64,000 bases of DNA from the NCBI GenBank assembly GCA_020747065.1, contig JAGMVK010000002.1, positions 310,001-374,000 on the forward strand, in the 5' to 3' direction. A model generated the notes under the pieces. The model saw only the letters and a list, made by a program, of their open reading frames with translations. It searched no databases and was not told the DNA's origin. A program made the position numbers and the translations under genes. Each line of letters begins with the position of its first letter. Position 1 is the first letter of the stretch. Below are positions 47,901 through 60,161 of the stretch, piece by piece. The DNA comes from Cadophora sp. MPI-SDFR-AT-0126 (lineage: Eukaryota > Ascomycota > Leotiomycetes > Helotiales > Ploettnerulaceae).

Positions 47901-49790
47901 AAAGAAATTAAATCTATCTTCCTAAATATAATTATACTATTCCCTTTACTAAATACTAATACTAAGAAAATCCTAGCCCTTACTATTCGAACTTAATTAA
48001 ATGCTATTACTATCTAATTCCCTCCTTTAGTAAAGGATTTACTAGAGATACTTACTAATACACTCTTAGCTATTCTTTTCCTAAAAAGATTTTTAACTTA
48101 GACCTTGCCTTAATTAAATTAGCTACTTTAACTATAACCTACTTTATTTGCTTATTATTAATTATAGTAGTGAATTAGTTACCTTTATTATAAGAGAATA
48201 ATATTAAGCTACTAATAATAAAGAGCTACTTAAGGATTATATTATTCTTAGCCTTTTTTAATATAAAGAAACTCCTAGTAATTATAATACTTCTTATTTC
48301 TATAACTATATTCTTATATAGTCCCCTGAACTTTTTACTCTCTTCTAAATATCTAATTATCCTTAAGTTAGGATTAAGGTGTATTAGTAACCTTATACTT
48401 ATAGCTATAGATAATAGAATAATATTAAGCTTCAATTTATAGTTAATTAGAGCTATTATAACTATTAAGCTTATTTAAACCTTAACTTTAGGGCTTTAAA
48501 CTATTAGTAGTATAAGATCTTCTGAGTTACTTATTATCCTAGCTAACTTTATGCTAATATCCTTAGCTACTTTATTTACTCTTACTTTAAGTTCTCTAAC
48601 TTGCCCTCTAACTATAGCTATATTTTTAAATAGTAACTTTTATAGTATATTTAAATATACTAATAACTCTCTTCCAATTATTCTCTTTAATTTATTATCT
48701 AAGAGCTTATCTAATAAATCTATTAAATATACCTCTTTCTTAAGTAAGTCTATAAACCTCTTAATCTTTTTACTTACTTAGGGTTCGATTTTCCTTAGCT
48801 TTTTCATTTACTTCTTATTAATTTTTATCTTCTTTATCACTTCCTCTTATTATACTTTATCTTTAGAAGTCTCTTTTACTTAATCCCGGATCTTCTAATT
48901 CCTTAAGTAAAGTACTTTAGAGGCTACTAAATCCTTTTTCTTTTTTATATACTCTTTTAGAATTTTTCTTAAGTTTACTTACTTATTATTTCCCTTTACT
49001 TTTAACTTCTTACTTCTTACGCTTATTACTCCTATTATACCTTAATTCGCCTCTCCTTCCTTTTTATTTGACTTATCTTATAAGATTACTCCTACTATTA
49101 TCCTATTAATATCCTCTATAATTATAGCTAGTTAGTATATTACTCCTTATTTAATTAATTTACTTAAGGCCCTTTACTTTAAAGCTTCCTACTATTACTG
49201 TATAATTTCTCTTCTAAGAACTCTTTATTTTACTTATATAGAATTACCCTTATCTTTTCTCTTTCCCTAATATATTCTTTCCTAGCCTTTATATATTAAC
49301 CCCCTCTTTATATTTAATATAAAGTTAGAGTACTTCCTTTAGTAGTAACTATTTTCTATATAATAAAAGTAGTATATAAGGCAATTATTATATATTCCTA
49401 TAGCCCTGACTATAGTTAGTACTATATTATATCGCTATTTTATGTATATAGCTTAGAGTAGCTTTAATAGATTAATCCGATTTAAAGGCCTAATTAAGTA
49501 CGCCCTAATATAATTTCCTCTACTAAGTGAGCTAAATCCTAAGCGCGCTCCTAAACTAACTCTAGAAAGCGTAGCCTTTATAGTAAGTATAAGCGTATTA
49601 AGAGCTTAAGTTATCTCCCTAATAGCTTTAATAGAGACTAAACTTAGTATAATTATTAGAATTACTAAGTAATCTTTATTTTTTTGTGAAATAGTTATTT
49701 AGTTTAAAGTATCTATTAGTTTACTTAAGCTCTCCTTCTTTTTATAGTTATTAGAGAACTCTTAGATTATCTTATTTATAATATAAATAC
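47900..49790. other. Gypsy interval between Gag and RT, RIP-degraded
   Basis: This stretch is expected to hold the end of Gag, the protease and the start of RT on the minus strand, but I could not identify motifs. Short open frames at 48226-48435 and 48551-48781 are chance remnants. Confidence 0.4.
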
Positions 49791-50400
49791 TAGTAACTAT
49801 CTTTATTAGTTTATTAAATATAATAGTATTTAACTTATTAATATTAATTTTATTTTTCTAAATTACTTTTCTATAAATATCTCCTAGAAGACTATTTAAG
49901 AACTAGATACCTTTAGTATAGCTCTTAAGTTACTCTTTATTTATAAGAGTAGTTAAGACTACTATATACTATTAAATAAACTTCCGGATATCTTCCTTAC
50001 TTATTTATAGTTTCGATTTTAAAGCCTTTAAGAAAGATCGAGAATTTATTTATTAGAAGGTATTTTAATCCTTATACTTCTCTTAAAGTTCTTTAATTAA
50101 ATACTTCTAATTTAAATAAGCTTAGGTAATTAGTATTTTAATATACTACTTAATAGATAACTTATAGTACCGCGGAAATTACTTTACCTTATTTTCTATT
50201 TTTAATTATATATCTTTGTATTAATCTGAATACTACTTAAGAAATTCAGTAATATTAGCTCTATTAAAGTATAAAGCCCTTAGAGTTTTAGGTATAGGTA
50301 TTAAAGCTATATATCTTAGATTAGCTATCTTTATAATAGCAGTAGTAAAATTAATTTACTTCCCTTATTAAGTAAGAGAATATTATTCTATTTTTTTACT
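49790..50400 (-). pseudogene. Gypsy Gag core, RIP-destroyed
   Basis: The minus strand reads ANLRYIALIPIPKTLRALYF, then NRANITEFLK.YSD.YKD, then ENKVK.FPRYYKLSIK.YIK. This is the characteristic start of Gag in large fungal gypsy elements (a structural capsid precursor): APYFxGxNIxxFLxxYxDLC, followed by a PRYCxxxIxxxI motif. Stops are RIP-type. The 650 bases between it and the right LTR form the leader. Confidence 0.7.
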
Positions 50401-51048
50401 ACTTTTTATATTTAATATTAGTTTAAAGCTTTCTAAAAGATCTTCCTTTAAGAATAAACTAACTTTAGTAAGATCTAAAAATAACTAAAGTCTTTAATAG
50501 TAGTAACTACTTATTAAGTATAATAAGGCGCAATTTATTAGTATTAGTAATAGAAGTATTAAGAGTATTAAAGTAATATAAGTGCTTCTTATAATCTCTA
50601 GTCTTAATACTCTAATACTTACTTTATTTACTATTATACTTACTTGCGATTTCTTTTTTCTTAGCCCTTTTTCCTTATACTCTTTTTTAGCTTATCTTTT
50701 CTTTATATTTATTTACTCTTTAGTAAGTAATTAAGCTTATTTAACCCTATTACTCTACTATATTTCTCTAGTAATTATAGTTTTCTCCTTTACTTAATTT
50801 TTTTTATTTTAATTATACTTTAGTACCTTACTAAGGTATAATCTGTCCACTATTAACCTCGGCCTTATACTATAAGTTTCTTAAAGCTCTATAAAGCTCT
50901 TTTTTCTTAAACTACTCTACTATATTTTAATATTCTTAAGGTACTTCACTAATTATTAATGAAATTTAACCTTTTACTTCTTATCTAAGTTAACTTATAC
51001 TTGGTTTCACGCTTATATTACTTTTTTATTCCCTACGTAGGTTATTAA

Positions 51049-51234
51049 TATAAAGGAGTAGAGTAGTACTATTAAGTGTATAGTAAATAGGGGAATAACT
51101 CGCGTATAGACTAATTAGGTAATAGAAGTAAGAGAAAGAAAGTGATAATTACTAGTCTAGTAGCGCTGACCTATCTATCTATAGCCGAAACAGAAAAACA
51201 AAAACCCTTGTAGTAGGCCTTTGACCCCACTACA
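51049..51234 (-). repeat. 5' LTR (right) of the gypsy element
   Basis: It is the partner of 39361-39546; here the start TGTGAAGG has become TATAAAGG and the end CACTACA is intact. It retains more CG-containing words than the left copy, so the two LTRs were mutated independently. Confidence 0.88.
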
Positions 51235-51399
51235 CTACCCCCTATCTTACTAGCTTACTTGCATTTGCCTAGCTATAACCGAGTATTAGGAGATATATAA
51301 CAATTAGGAGTCCAATAACTAGCGCCTCCGTAAAAGATATATTACTAGCGTTATGTACTATTACGTTAGTAATAGTATATAACTTTTTAAGATTCATAC

Positions 51400-52320
51400 G
51401 CCAGTCCAATATAATGATCCCACTGCAATATTACATTTCTATTCAAAGATCTTTGTTATATTTATATAGAAGAAGGATATATATCTTAAGGTGTTTTAAA
51501 ATCTTGGAGATAGTCTTACTAATATTTCTAATCCCAAGTGAATTGGAAACTATAACAATAAGTAGTTTTATAGAATAGATCCTAAGATATTAGTGTATAG
51601 TAATATAAGTAGATATTATATCTTTCGAGAACTTCTTATTAACTAAAGATCGGACTTAATTAACTTTAACATTGTATTTAGAAGCCTATGAAATAGCATC
51701 TACATATAGTATTATATAAATATCTATTCTATTATGGAACTATATTTAGTAAAAAGCCGGGTCTATTAGATATATAAACGTAATTACATCTAGTAAATTT
51801 CTACCCTAAAGAACTCCTAAGGCCTGACTTGTAACTAGATATATTAAAATTATAGAGTTGAAATCTTAAATCTACTTTTCTACTTTACTTAGGGAAGGCC
51901 TAATTCCTAAGAAATAGATAATATAGTACTGAATTAAAGTATATTTAAGGAGAGTAAATATAAGTTTAAAAGCCTGAGGTGTATATTGAATTATTAGTTT
52001 GTAACTCTCTTTGTAGAGAAAGTAAATTAGTAATAGAAGAGTATTAATATAGTCTTAGACCTTAATATAAGCTTCTTGGGATTATAGTATATTTCTTAGC
52101 TCATAGGCTACGCTATTATGGCCCGCTCTTACACTTCTAGTAAGAATTAAAATACGATGCCTTATAGGATCCAAAGGTTTATTTATTAATAGAATATCAT
52201 CCTCTAGAAGCGGGAACTAAGATATGACTATAGTAATAGTAAGTAACTAAAGATCCTTTAAGATAAATCCTTATATATAAGTAATGCTACGCTCTTTTAC
52301 TTATCTGTTAAAAACCTACT
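51400..52320 (-). pseudogene. RIP-damaged minus-strand frame, family not recognised
   Basis: One minus-strand frame reads for about 300 codons: FPLLEDDILLINKPLDPIRH and RILILTRSVRAGHNSVAYEL, then GVL.GRNLLDVITFIYLIDP. It continues ILYVDAIS.ASKYNVKV, VSNSLGIRNISKTISKIL. It is probably a real, mainly helical protein, possibly a regulator, but I cannot name a family. Confidence 0.35.
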
Positions 52321-53535
52321 TCTTTCTTATTCAATTCTAGTTATTATAAGAACAAGTTTACTATATAACTATAAGTATCTTGACTATATTACGCAATCTC
52401 TTAGGGAAAAATGTCAATTATTATCATTACTTATACCCTAGTATACAGATACTACTGTTTATTAATAAAGTATCATTCTTTCTCTTCTTTACTTTACGCT
52501 ATATATTAAAATTAAGGTAAATCTAAGGCTTTACTATATTCTTCACTTATTTCATAAAACTTAAAGGTATAATTAAATTATACTTACTTTATATATTACT
52601 TATCACACCATTTATCGTTACATTTATCTGGATAAGTTAGTAGCTTCTTAGTTAAGAATGGATCAGTTATTAATATTTATAGAAACGCTATTAGAGCTAC
52701 TTTTAGTCTAGGTTTATAACAGATGACTATAGTATTTGTCTATAAAATTCAATAGAAGAATTGCGTATATATTTTTTATTTCTATTTTTATATTTCTTAA
52801 CTAATACCTAACCTAGATTTATATCAGATATTACTATAGTAAGTTCTTAATTACTCTTTATTAGAGGGTGCATTGCTACAGCTATTTTTACAGTAATATT
52901 ATTTATCTCTACTTATTAGTTATAATATAAATAGCTATTTACTACTTACTCTCTTTTAATAAAAGACAAATGAAAAGAATTTAGTTGCCTTATAATAATC
53001 GTTATTTCTATTAGTATTAGAGGATTAGCGCTAGTACTACTCTCTATCTTTGATATATATTAACACAAGATTCTTTACTAGAGCCTTATAGCTATTTTCA
53101 TATATATTTACTTATCATAAAGTAGTCCTTTTACTGACTTTAGAATAGATTCTATTACTCAATTACTATATTACTTATCTACTGAGAGCTTCGAATATCC
53201 TTAACTATTAGCCCAAATAATACTATACGACTGTCTTACTGCATTAAAACTACAGTTCTTATACTAGAATTAATAATAGCAGTCCCATATTTAGTACTAG
53301 TTTTTTTAGGTCGTATAGCTGATATTACAGCGGTATTAAAATGGATAATAGTCTTTTTATTTATTCTATATCTATTAAGTATAGGGATTAATATTTTTTA
53401 TATTAAAGGTTACATTTATTATTAATATAATACTTTAAATCATATTAATAAAATCCTATATATACTTAATATTTGATTAGGAATCTTAAAAGTTATGATT
53501 TTTAATAGGTACATTTAATAGTACTTAGAATCCGA
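52321..53535. other. AT-rich RIP sequence; hydrophobic plus-strand stretch at 53.18-53.42 kb
   Basis: A plus-strand frame at about 53180-53420 (VLILELIIAVPYLVLVFLGR, VLKWIIVFLFILYLLSIGIN) looks like two or three membrane helices of a transporter, possibly MFS, but no diagnostic motif is preserved. Nothing else was identified. Confidence 0.3.
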
Positions 53536-53539
53536 GGTA

Positions 53540-53612
53540 TAAAGACTAGGGGCAGTGACTAGGGGCAGTAACCAGGGGTAGAGGCAAAGGGCAGAGATAA
53601 GGGGCAGAAATA
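53540..53612. repeat. Minisatellite, GGGGCAGAGATA type, site 3 (inverted)
   Basis: About six imperfect units of GGGGCAG(A/T)GACTA on the plus strand. It is the inverse orientation of the sites near 33.06 and 37.4 kb. Confidence 0.7.
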
Positions 53613-55485
53613 AGTAGAACAAGGACTGCGAAGCATAATATTTAGTTACTTATATCGAGCTAAAATTAGCATGTCACGATACTATTATTACCTTAATACT
53701 AGTAGCGTTCTTAAATAGTTTATAGCGCTGTTTTAGACGGAGTGAAGACGGCTTTTATAAAATTTATAGGCTAGATAGAGGTAAATAAGGTAGCCTCTAC
53801 CAGTAAGTGATAATATCTTGTCCACTTAGCCCAGACTTATATAGAATAGAAGGATAATAATACCTTATTTATTTAAGGAGTAAAGGGTAGGAGTAGAGCT
53901 AATTAATTATGTAATAGGAGTTCGGAATTAATAAAATTCTGGGCTTACTTATATTAATGGACTTTATAGAGCGGATTTATAAATAATAGTTTCTTTAATT
54001 ATTCGAAATAGGTAGAGTAAGGTAGAATTATTTTGTTTATTTAAAAGACTAGGAATAAGATGAGTTACCTTTTAGAAGGTAAAGAAAAAAGCTATTACTA
54101 GTACCTAATAAAACAGAAATACTACCTACTCTAGCGTCTTCTAATCTAATACTTATACAGTATAAAGGAAATGTTAAAATAATCCTTCTCTATAGTTTCA
54201 ATATATATCTTATTATCAGTATAGTATCCACTACCTAAAGGCCTAATATAAGAACTTAACGCAGTTAGTAATCTATTAGTCTTAGAAATTAAGAATTAAT
54301 ATACTAGTGTATAGATAGTCAAAATAGTACTATATTTTAATATACTATTTTACATAATATAGTATTCCTTCTTAGCTTATACACCTTACTAAACCAAACT
54401 TCCTAAGTAAGATACTAATAGTATGCAACTATATTACTATATTATATATTTATACCGTTATAATAAGTTATTACTATTTCATAAATACTACTTGCTAATG
54501 CTCTAGTAAGGATTTTAATAGCCTAAGGAGATGAAGTAGCGTTAAATAAAGGTACACTATAAGACTTAGATAAATTCTAAATATAGATATAAAGTTAAGA
54601 TACCTTAAAGTAATTATATAATTAACTATCTATTGCTAATACTTAAAGCTCCTATTATATTACATAACCTGCCTAGCTTTATTCCAAGTATTCTAGCTAT
54701 TAATCTTAATAAGTATAATAAGACTAAGGCTAATGAAGTTAAATATGAATTAAATAGTAGTTAAGGTAATGTATTTATTAGTAGAAAAATATAGTATTTT
54801 ATATGAAATTAGAACTCCTAATAAACTAATAGAGTTAGGATTAGCTATAAGGTTCGTAAAAAGTTCAAAGAGATACTCTGTATTAAGCTCCCGGCCTTTA
54901 AATATCCTTGTAATATCAATCCGCTCCTATATATCCTCTGCTAGTAGCATTGAGTTAATAGACTTGGCTTAAGTGATATCTACTAAGTAGATAAAATTAT
55001 TAAAGAATTTAACTTAGAAGTTATAGAATTTATTAAATAAGTAATGCAGCTAATTACTAGGGCTAAGTAAGGGTATTAAGGATATTAATTATAAACTAGT
55101 TCCTAAGAAGAACTAAGTAATACTACTAAACTAGAAGTAAGGAAGGTGAAAATTAACTATATTTAATGCGTAGTAAAAGTGTAATAAAACACTGGAATAG
55201 GTATAATAACATCTATTAGAGGATGAAAATAAAATAAATGCGACTCTATACCGAACAAGCTTTAATATAAATTAGTACTTTAAGCCATAAAAATACTTAT
55301 AGGTATGGTACTCTTGCACTAGTCCTTACTGAAGACGTAGTCTATGCATTAGTGTTTACGCTTATAGACCTATTTATAATATTAGTCTATAAATCTGAAT
55401 ATTATATTAATTGAGGTATAATAGAAGATAGATGATTAAATATAATTTTACTCGAACTTTTGATTTTTAGACTACAGTAGTCCCG
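53613..55485. other. AT-rich RIP sequence with an unassigned minus-strand frame
   Basis: At about 54970-54770 the minus strand reads SINSMLLAEDI.ERIDITRI and FKGRELNTEYLFELFTNLIA in a well-kept frame, but I do not recognise it. The 67-aa plus-strand open frame at 54769-54972 is its shadow. Elsewhere nothing was identified. Confidence 0.3.
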
Positions 55486-55487
55486 TG

Positions 55488-55563
55488 CGGCAGAGTCCGG
55501 GGGCAGAGACTAGGGGCAAAGATAGAGGGTAAAGATAAGGGGCAGAGACTCTTTTTTTTTTTT
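55488..55563. repeat. Minisatellite, GGGGCAGAGACT type, site 4, followed by poly-T
   Basis: About five units (GGGGCAGAGACTA, GGGGCAAAGATA and similar) are followed by a run of about 14 T. It lies about 460 bases upstream of the MFS pseudogene start, with the G-rich strand on that gene's coding strand. Confidence 0.7.
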
Positions 55564-56017
55564 CGAAGATAAGTACTTAGCGTCGGACTCTTAGCGCTGA
55601 CTCACTATTACCTACTGGATTAATTAATATGGAGTTACTATTAATAAATAGTAGTAATTAAGGTATATGGCTACTTAAACCAGGCTAACGAAGAATTTTA
55701 TTATACCACGACTTTACTACTTATTATAAAGGAGAAGATTATAAGTTTTAATTAGTTATGATATAATCAAGAATTATAAGCTTATAGTAATAAGTATTAT
55801 TATCTTTTTTTCTATAGTTATAGTGGATTAAGTGAGTATTTTTGAAGGCTATTTCTATATTAACTTCCTTAGCCTAGATTTTTTTTAGTTTTGTATTCCA
55901 CTTACTTAATACTATTCCTTAATTATTATTTAATACTCAGAGCTTTCTTTAATACTTCTTAGTAGTATTATTCTTTAGTATTCTATTTTTAATTCAATCT
56001 TATTTTTTTAGAAGAAG

Positions 56018-57754
56018 ATGATAGAAAAGGATCAGATAAGCTCCGCGAGCTTAACCGTAGGAACTACCCTTAATAAGAAGAAGGCAGAAGTAGGTTTAAA
56101 CCTCGTAATTACTAGTAAAGAAACTCGAGAAGTCTCTGAGAACTCCTTAATTATAGATATAGACCCAGAGAAATCTAAATAATAGATAGAAATTACTAAA
56201 GAATTTTCTTTATAAGATATTACTAGCTAGAAATAGGCAGTCGTTGTTCTATCTATCCTTAGTTCGATATTCTTATTCGCACTTAATAATACTATTATAG
56301 CCGACATCCAACCTATTATTATTCTGCACTTCAACGACGTTAAAAACCTTACCTGACTCTCTATAGCCTTCCTTATCGGTACTGCCGCCACTAACTTAGT
56401 CTGGGGTAAAATCTTTAGCTAATTTAACACTAAATAGATCTATATCCTTTATATTATATTCTTTGAACTCAACTTTATTATTTACGATACTATGCCATCT
56501 ATAAATACTCTAATCATTAAATAAACTATCTGCGGTATTAGTGACTCAGGAATATATATTAGAGTTATAACCCTTCTTACTATAATAACTACTATTCATA
56601 AATATCTTATGTATATTAGCAATACTAGTTTAACCTAGGGTCTCGGAACCGTCCTAGGTCCTATTATCGGAGGGGGTTTCTCAGATTTATTAACTAGTTA
56701 GGAATAAGTGTTCTATATTAACCTCTATATCAGTGCCGCCTATGCTCTAGTCTACCTCTTTATACTCCCTAATAAAGATCCTTACCCGGGAATTTCTTTA
56801 ATGGACTACACTTATAAGATAGATTACGTTAGAAGTATTCTTATTATAGGAGCTTTTATCTTTGGCGTTATAGCTATGTCCTTTAGCGGTGTAATCTACA
56901 AGTGGAATTCTGGATAAACTATTAATCTCTTCTACTATTCTAGTATTCTTTTCATCCTCTTAGGACTTTAATAAGTTTATACCATTTTCACTACCACTAG
57001 CTAACATATCTTCTTAATTAAGTTTTTCAAGTCAAGGATTATAATTATTCTTTTTGCTATAACTATTATAAGTGGAACTATAATCTTCGTTCCTATCTAT
57101 ATAATCCCAATCTTCTTTTAATTTATTTACAACGATACTGCCCTTAAAGCTAGCGTGCGTTTCCTTCCCTTTATTATACTTATAATCTTCGCTATTATCG
57201 GAAACAGCGCTATTCTCTTTACCTATAATTACTACATACTCTAGTACATGCTCGGCGGTCTTCTCTGCGTTACTAGCAGTACGCTTATATATACTGTTAA
57301 TACCAAGATATTAGTAGTAAGAGTATATAGCTATAGTACTATCATCGGGTTCAGCGATGATCTTTTTATATAAGCTTCTTTCTCTGTAGCGCAAGCTATT
57401 ATGGACCTATAACTCATTACTTCTGCCGTAGGCTTTATTACTTACGTATAGGTCTTTAGTATTACTATCGCTTTAGTTATTATAAACTTAGTCTTCCTTA
57501 ATAAATCTTAAACCTTAATTGCAGAACTTCTGCTTAGTATGCCATTAGCAAAGGTCCAGCAGGCTATTACTAGTACTAGAAGTGCTTTTGTTACTAATTT
57601 AAGCGATATTATGAAAATAGAGGTATTAAAGGCAATTATTACTGCTATAAGTAAAACTTATATACTTATTATTACTGCTAGTGCACTTGCTATCGTATTA
57701 AGTTTAGGGATAAAGAGGGAGAGACTATTTATTACTGCTAGTTATACTAGGTAG
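56018..57754 (+). pseudogene. MFS drug/metabolite exporter (DHA14-like), RIP-destroyed
   Basis: A single frame from ATG 56018 to a stop at 57752-57754 (578 codons) has no indel and needs no intron, but it holds about twenty premature TAA/TAG codons, all at positions where Gln or Trp would be expected. An Asp/Glu/Lys-rich cytosolic N-terminus is followed by helix 1 (LSILSSIFLFALNNTIIAD, the ALDxTIV motif). Then comes LVWGKIFS (motif A region), TVLGPIIGGGFSDLL (motif C of the 14-helix antiporters), EXVFYINLYISAA (WRWxFxINLP region) and NKDPYPGISLMDY. Further pairs of helices follow, to ITASALAIVLSLGIKRER. DHA14 proteins export toxins, drugs or secondary metabolites by proton antiport at the plasma membrane. 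The ATG is preceded by AGAAG and is the first in frame. Confidence 0.88.
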
Positions 57755-58010
57755 AAATTTATTTTTGTTACTTAGTTTTAGTTATTTAATAATAGAAAGA
57801 AACGGTGTTTGATATAGATCTTATGATTTCTATAAGATAGAGTAGAAGGGCGGGGTGAAATGGAATTTAGTTATAGGCCTTTTAAAGGTATATTTAATTC
57901 ACTTATTATCAAGCTTAACTACTGATCTTCACGGTGTAGAAATAAGGGTGCAGAAAATAGATATTGTATATTTAGAGAATAGTTCCCGCTTATTAGGTAG
58001 CGTAAGGATT
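57755..58010. other. AT-rich spacer after the MFS pseudogene
   Basis: Nothing recognised. Confidence 0.3.
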
Positions 58011-58014
58011 TAGG

Positions 58015-58170
58015 GACCCCTCTTTAGCTCCCTGCCTGATTTTTATTAGATAGGAAAGATAAATCAGATCCCTTACTCAATTCCTATAATTAGAACTAAA
58101 TAGGGACTTAGATCAGATCCCCTGCTTGATTCTTATAATTAAAACTAGATAAGACTTAAATCAGTACCTA
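58015..58170. repeat. Three tandem copies of a ~49-bp unit
   Basis: The units start TCAGATCCC and contain ATTCNTATAATTA and ACTTANA. Two are nearly complete (49 and 48 bp) and one upstream is more diverged. Differences among units are C/T and G/A. Confidence 0.75.
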
Positions 58171-58248
58171 AGGATTAAAGCTACTTTTCTTCTATATAAT
58201 TACGGCCTTAGTATATAAGAAGTATATTTATAAAAATTAAAAAGAAAA

Positions 58249-58935
58249 ATGGAGATTATAGTAAAGATATCTGCTAAGGCTAAACGAAATCCCCCTTAAA
58301 GTTCATCTATAATATCATCCCCCTTATTACCTTAGTCGCCTTAGTTTATTATACTAGGATTAGTATTAGGACTATATAAACAAGTACTCTAAAGAGATAA
58401 TTTTAAGACCATTAATATCTAATACTCTTTCGCTATTATCTCTTTCTAGCTAGACTCTTTTTAAGAATAGCCTTATACTACGATTCCTTTATTATAGCTA
58501 GTAGTCTCTGGATTTTACTATAAACCTAGCGATAAGAATTTCGCTACTCTTATCTACTTCTCTTATAGGATAGGATTTAGTATTGCAACGCCTTCTAATA
58601 CTAAATATATAAATAAGAACTTAGAACAGTTTTTACTTAAACGTTATACAGAAGATTATTTATAAGCAATATAAGACGAAACGTAACCGCATTTTATTAA
58701 TACTTATTAAATATACAAGGCGGACCGCTAAGTTATTCTAGTACTAATAACGATTCCTCTAACAGTTATCTCTTAAGATCTCGAGAAGAAAAGTAATAAT
58801 AAAAGAAAAGAAAGGGAAGTCTTTTATTTAGTAGCAAAGATAACTAGAACTATAATAACGAACTAGACTTATATCTTCTAGTCTAGATAAAGCGTGCTTA
58901 AAAGGAGAGTAATACTAAGGAGACACAGGTTATGA
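58249..58935 (+). pseudogene. RIP-damaged small gene, family not recognised
   Basis: From ATG 58249 one frame runs about 229 codons with only RIP-compatible stops: a Ser/Pro-rich start (NPP.SSSIISSPLLP), then INI.YSFAIISF.LDSF.E, then GFYYKPSDKNFATLIYFSYR. It ends with TEDYL.AI.DET.PHFIN and a basic stretch near EKKSNNKRKEREVFYLVAK. It reads as one globular domain. I do not recognise the family. Confidence 0.4.
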
Positions 58936-60049
58936 ATATTAGAGACTATAGTTATAAGAATACAATGGAATTACGCGTTTTCTTTTAAGCAAAGGTTTTC
59001 TAGCTTTAGAAAATTTTAGAGAGCTTTTTTAATAAAAAAACAAGTTAAATCTATTTTTTACTAAAGTTGTTTCCTGTAAACTTAAGGTCTTATGGATTAT
59101 TTAGAGTAATATTTATTGCGAAGAATTTAGAACTGATTCTAATTTCAAATGAATATTTTTTGAGACTTTAATTTCACTTAATTATACTCCTTTAAATAAA
59201 ATATCTTATATTTGTAATAATAAGAGGTCTAATCGCTTAATGAACTAAAAGTAAGCTTTATAAATCTTAATATAAAACCTTACCCAGAATATTCAGATTT
59301 CAATAATAATATTTATATCCTAGATTCTGGGGAAGTGTAAGAGAGAGTAACTATCAATATCTTGTAGGATTATATATTAATAGATTAGCACTAAGGAGAA
59401 AGAGTAAGACTATAATCTTAAAACGTAATTCAAGGTACGTACTTAATTATGAGGCACAGTTAGAATATAAAACTCTGGGAAGAATTAAGTATTATAACTT
59501 GAACAGGTATTATTCTAAATAGTAAAACGTGAACTATTACCTAGTAGCGCAAACTTCAAAAGTAGTGGTAAGGCTCTTATAGCTTGGAGTTATATATACT
59601 ATATGTGCCTGCGAGCCCTGTACCATAAGTAGGAGAGATGCTTTAAAATACGTTAGCTCGCTCTAAAAAAAAAAAAAAAAAAGGGTGATATAAGTACTTT
59701 TTAGTAGTATATAAGATATATTTCATAATTTAAATACCCTTAATTCTATAAGGATAATAATACGCTAGAATAAGATCCTTAATAAACTGACTTAGCTTTA
59801 TTCTCCATTTGCTTTCTTTGCGCATGATATAATATACCTATAGAATAAGTTTCACGTAATTAGTAACTTTTATCGCCCAATTGTATTATACTAGTAAAGC
59901 CCTAATACAGCGCCTATTATAATAGTAACGACTGGAGGGGCATTGAACTAAGCACTCTCTATATATATGACTATAATAATAATAACCTACTATACCTCCG
60001 CTGCCAAACTTCGCCCGCGATTATTATTAGGTACGAAATAGCTAATCTT
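58936..60049. other. AT-rich sequence with A18 run
   Basis: A homopolymer of about 18 A lies at 59666-59683. No gene or repeat was recognised. Composition rises toward the piggyBac element at 60050. Confidence 0.35.
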
Positions 60050-60092
60050 CTATCCCCTCAAGTGGCGCAACGACTTTTAGCGTCTTGGCGGG
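60050..60092 (+). repeat. Left terminal and subterminal inverted repeats
   Basis: 17-bp outer repeat at 60050-60066 and 22-bp inner repeat at 60071-60092, separated by 4 bases. Both are perfectly complementary to the right end, where the spacer is 9 bases. They are presumed transposase binding sites. Confidence 0.9.
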
Positions 60093-60161
60093 TTCCCCAC
60101 CAAAACTCAGGGTAAACAAAGAAGTAAACAAATCAAATAATTCTCATTGATTGCACACAAG

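Larger units (their letters stand above)
39357..51238 (-). mobile_element. Full-length dead Ty3/gypsy retrotransposon, 11.9 kb
   Basis: Two direct 186-bp repeats (39361-39546 and 51049-51234) bound 11874 bases, and CTAC flanks both sides (39357-39360 and 51235-51238) as a 4-bp target duplication. Coding domains read on the minus strand from right to left: Gag near 50.35-49.8 kb, RT near 47.7-46.9 kb, RNase H 46.76-46.2 kb and integrase 45.93-45.3 kb. RT-RH-INT order defines Ty3/gypsy. RIP-type stops fill every domain, so the element is dead. It is long for a gypsy element because about 4.7 kb lie between the end of pol and the left (3') LTR. Confidence 0.85.

Noticed and set aside
48226..48781. 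Short open frames inside the gypsy element
   Set aside because: They fall within the Gag-RT interval, lack motifs and are too short; chance survivors of RIP.
25060..58170. CRISPR-like arrays (tandem repeats at 25.1, 37.4 and 58.0 kb)
   Set aside because: Units are contiguous without unique spacers, and the sequence is eukaryotic (spliced genes, LTR elements, RIP).
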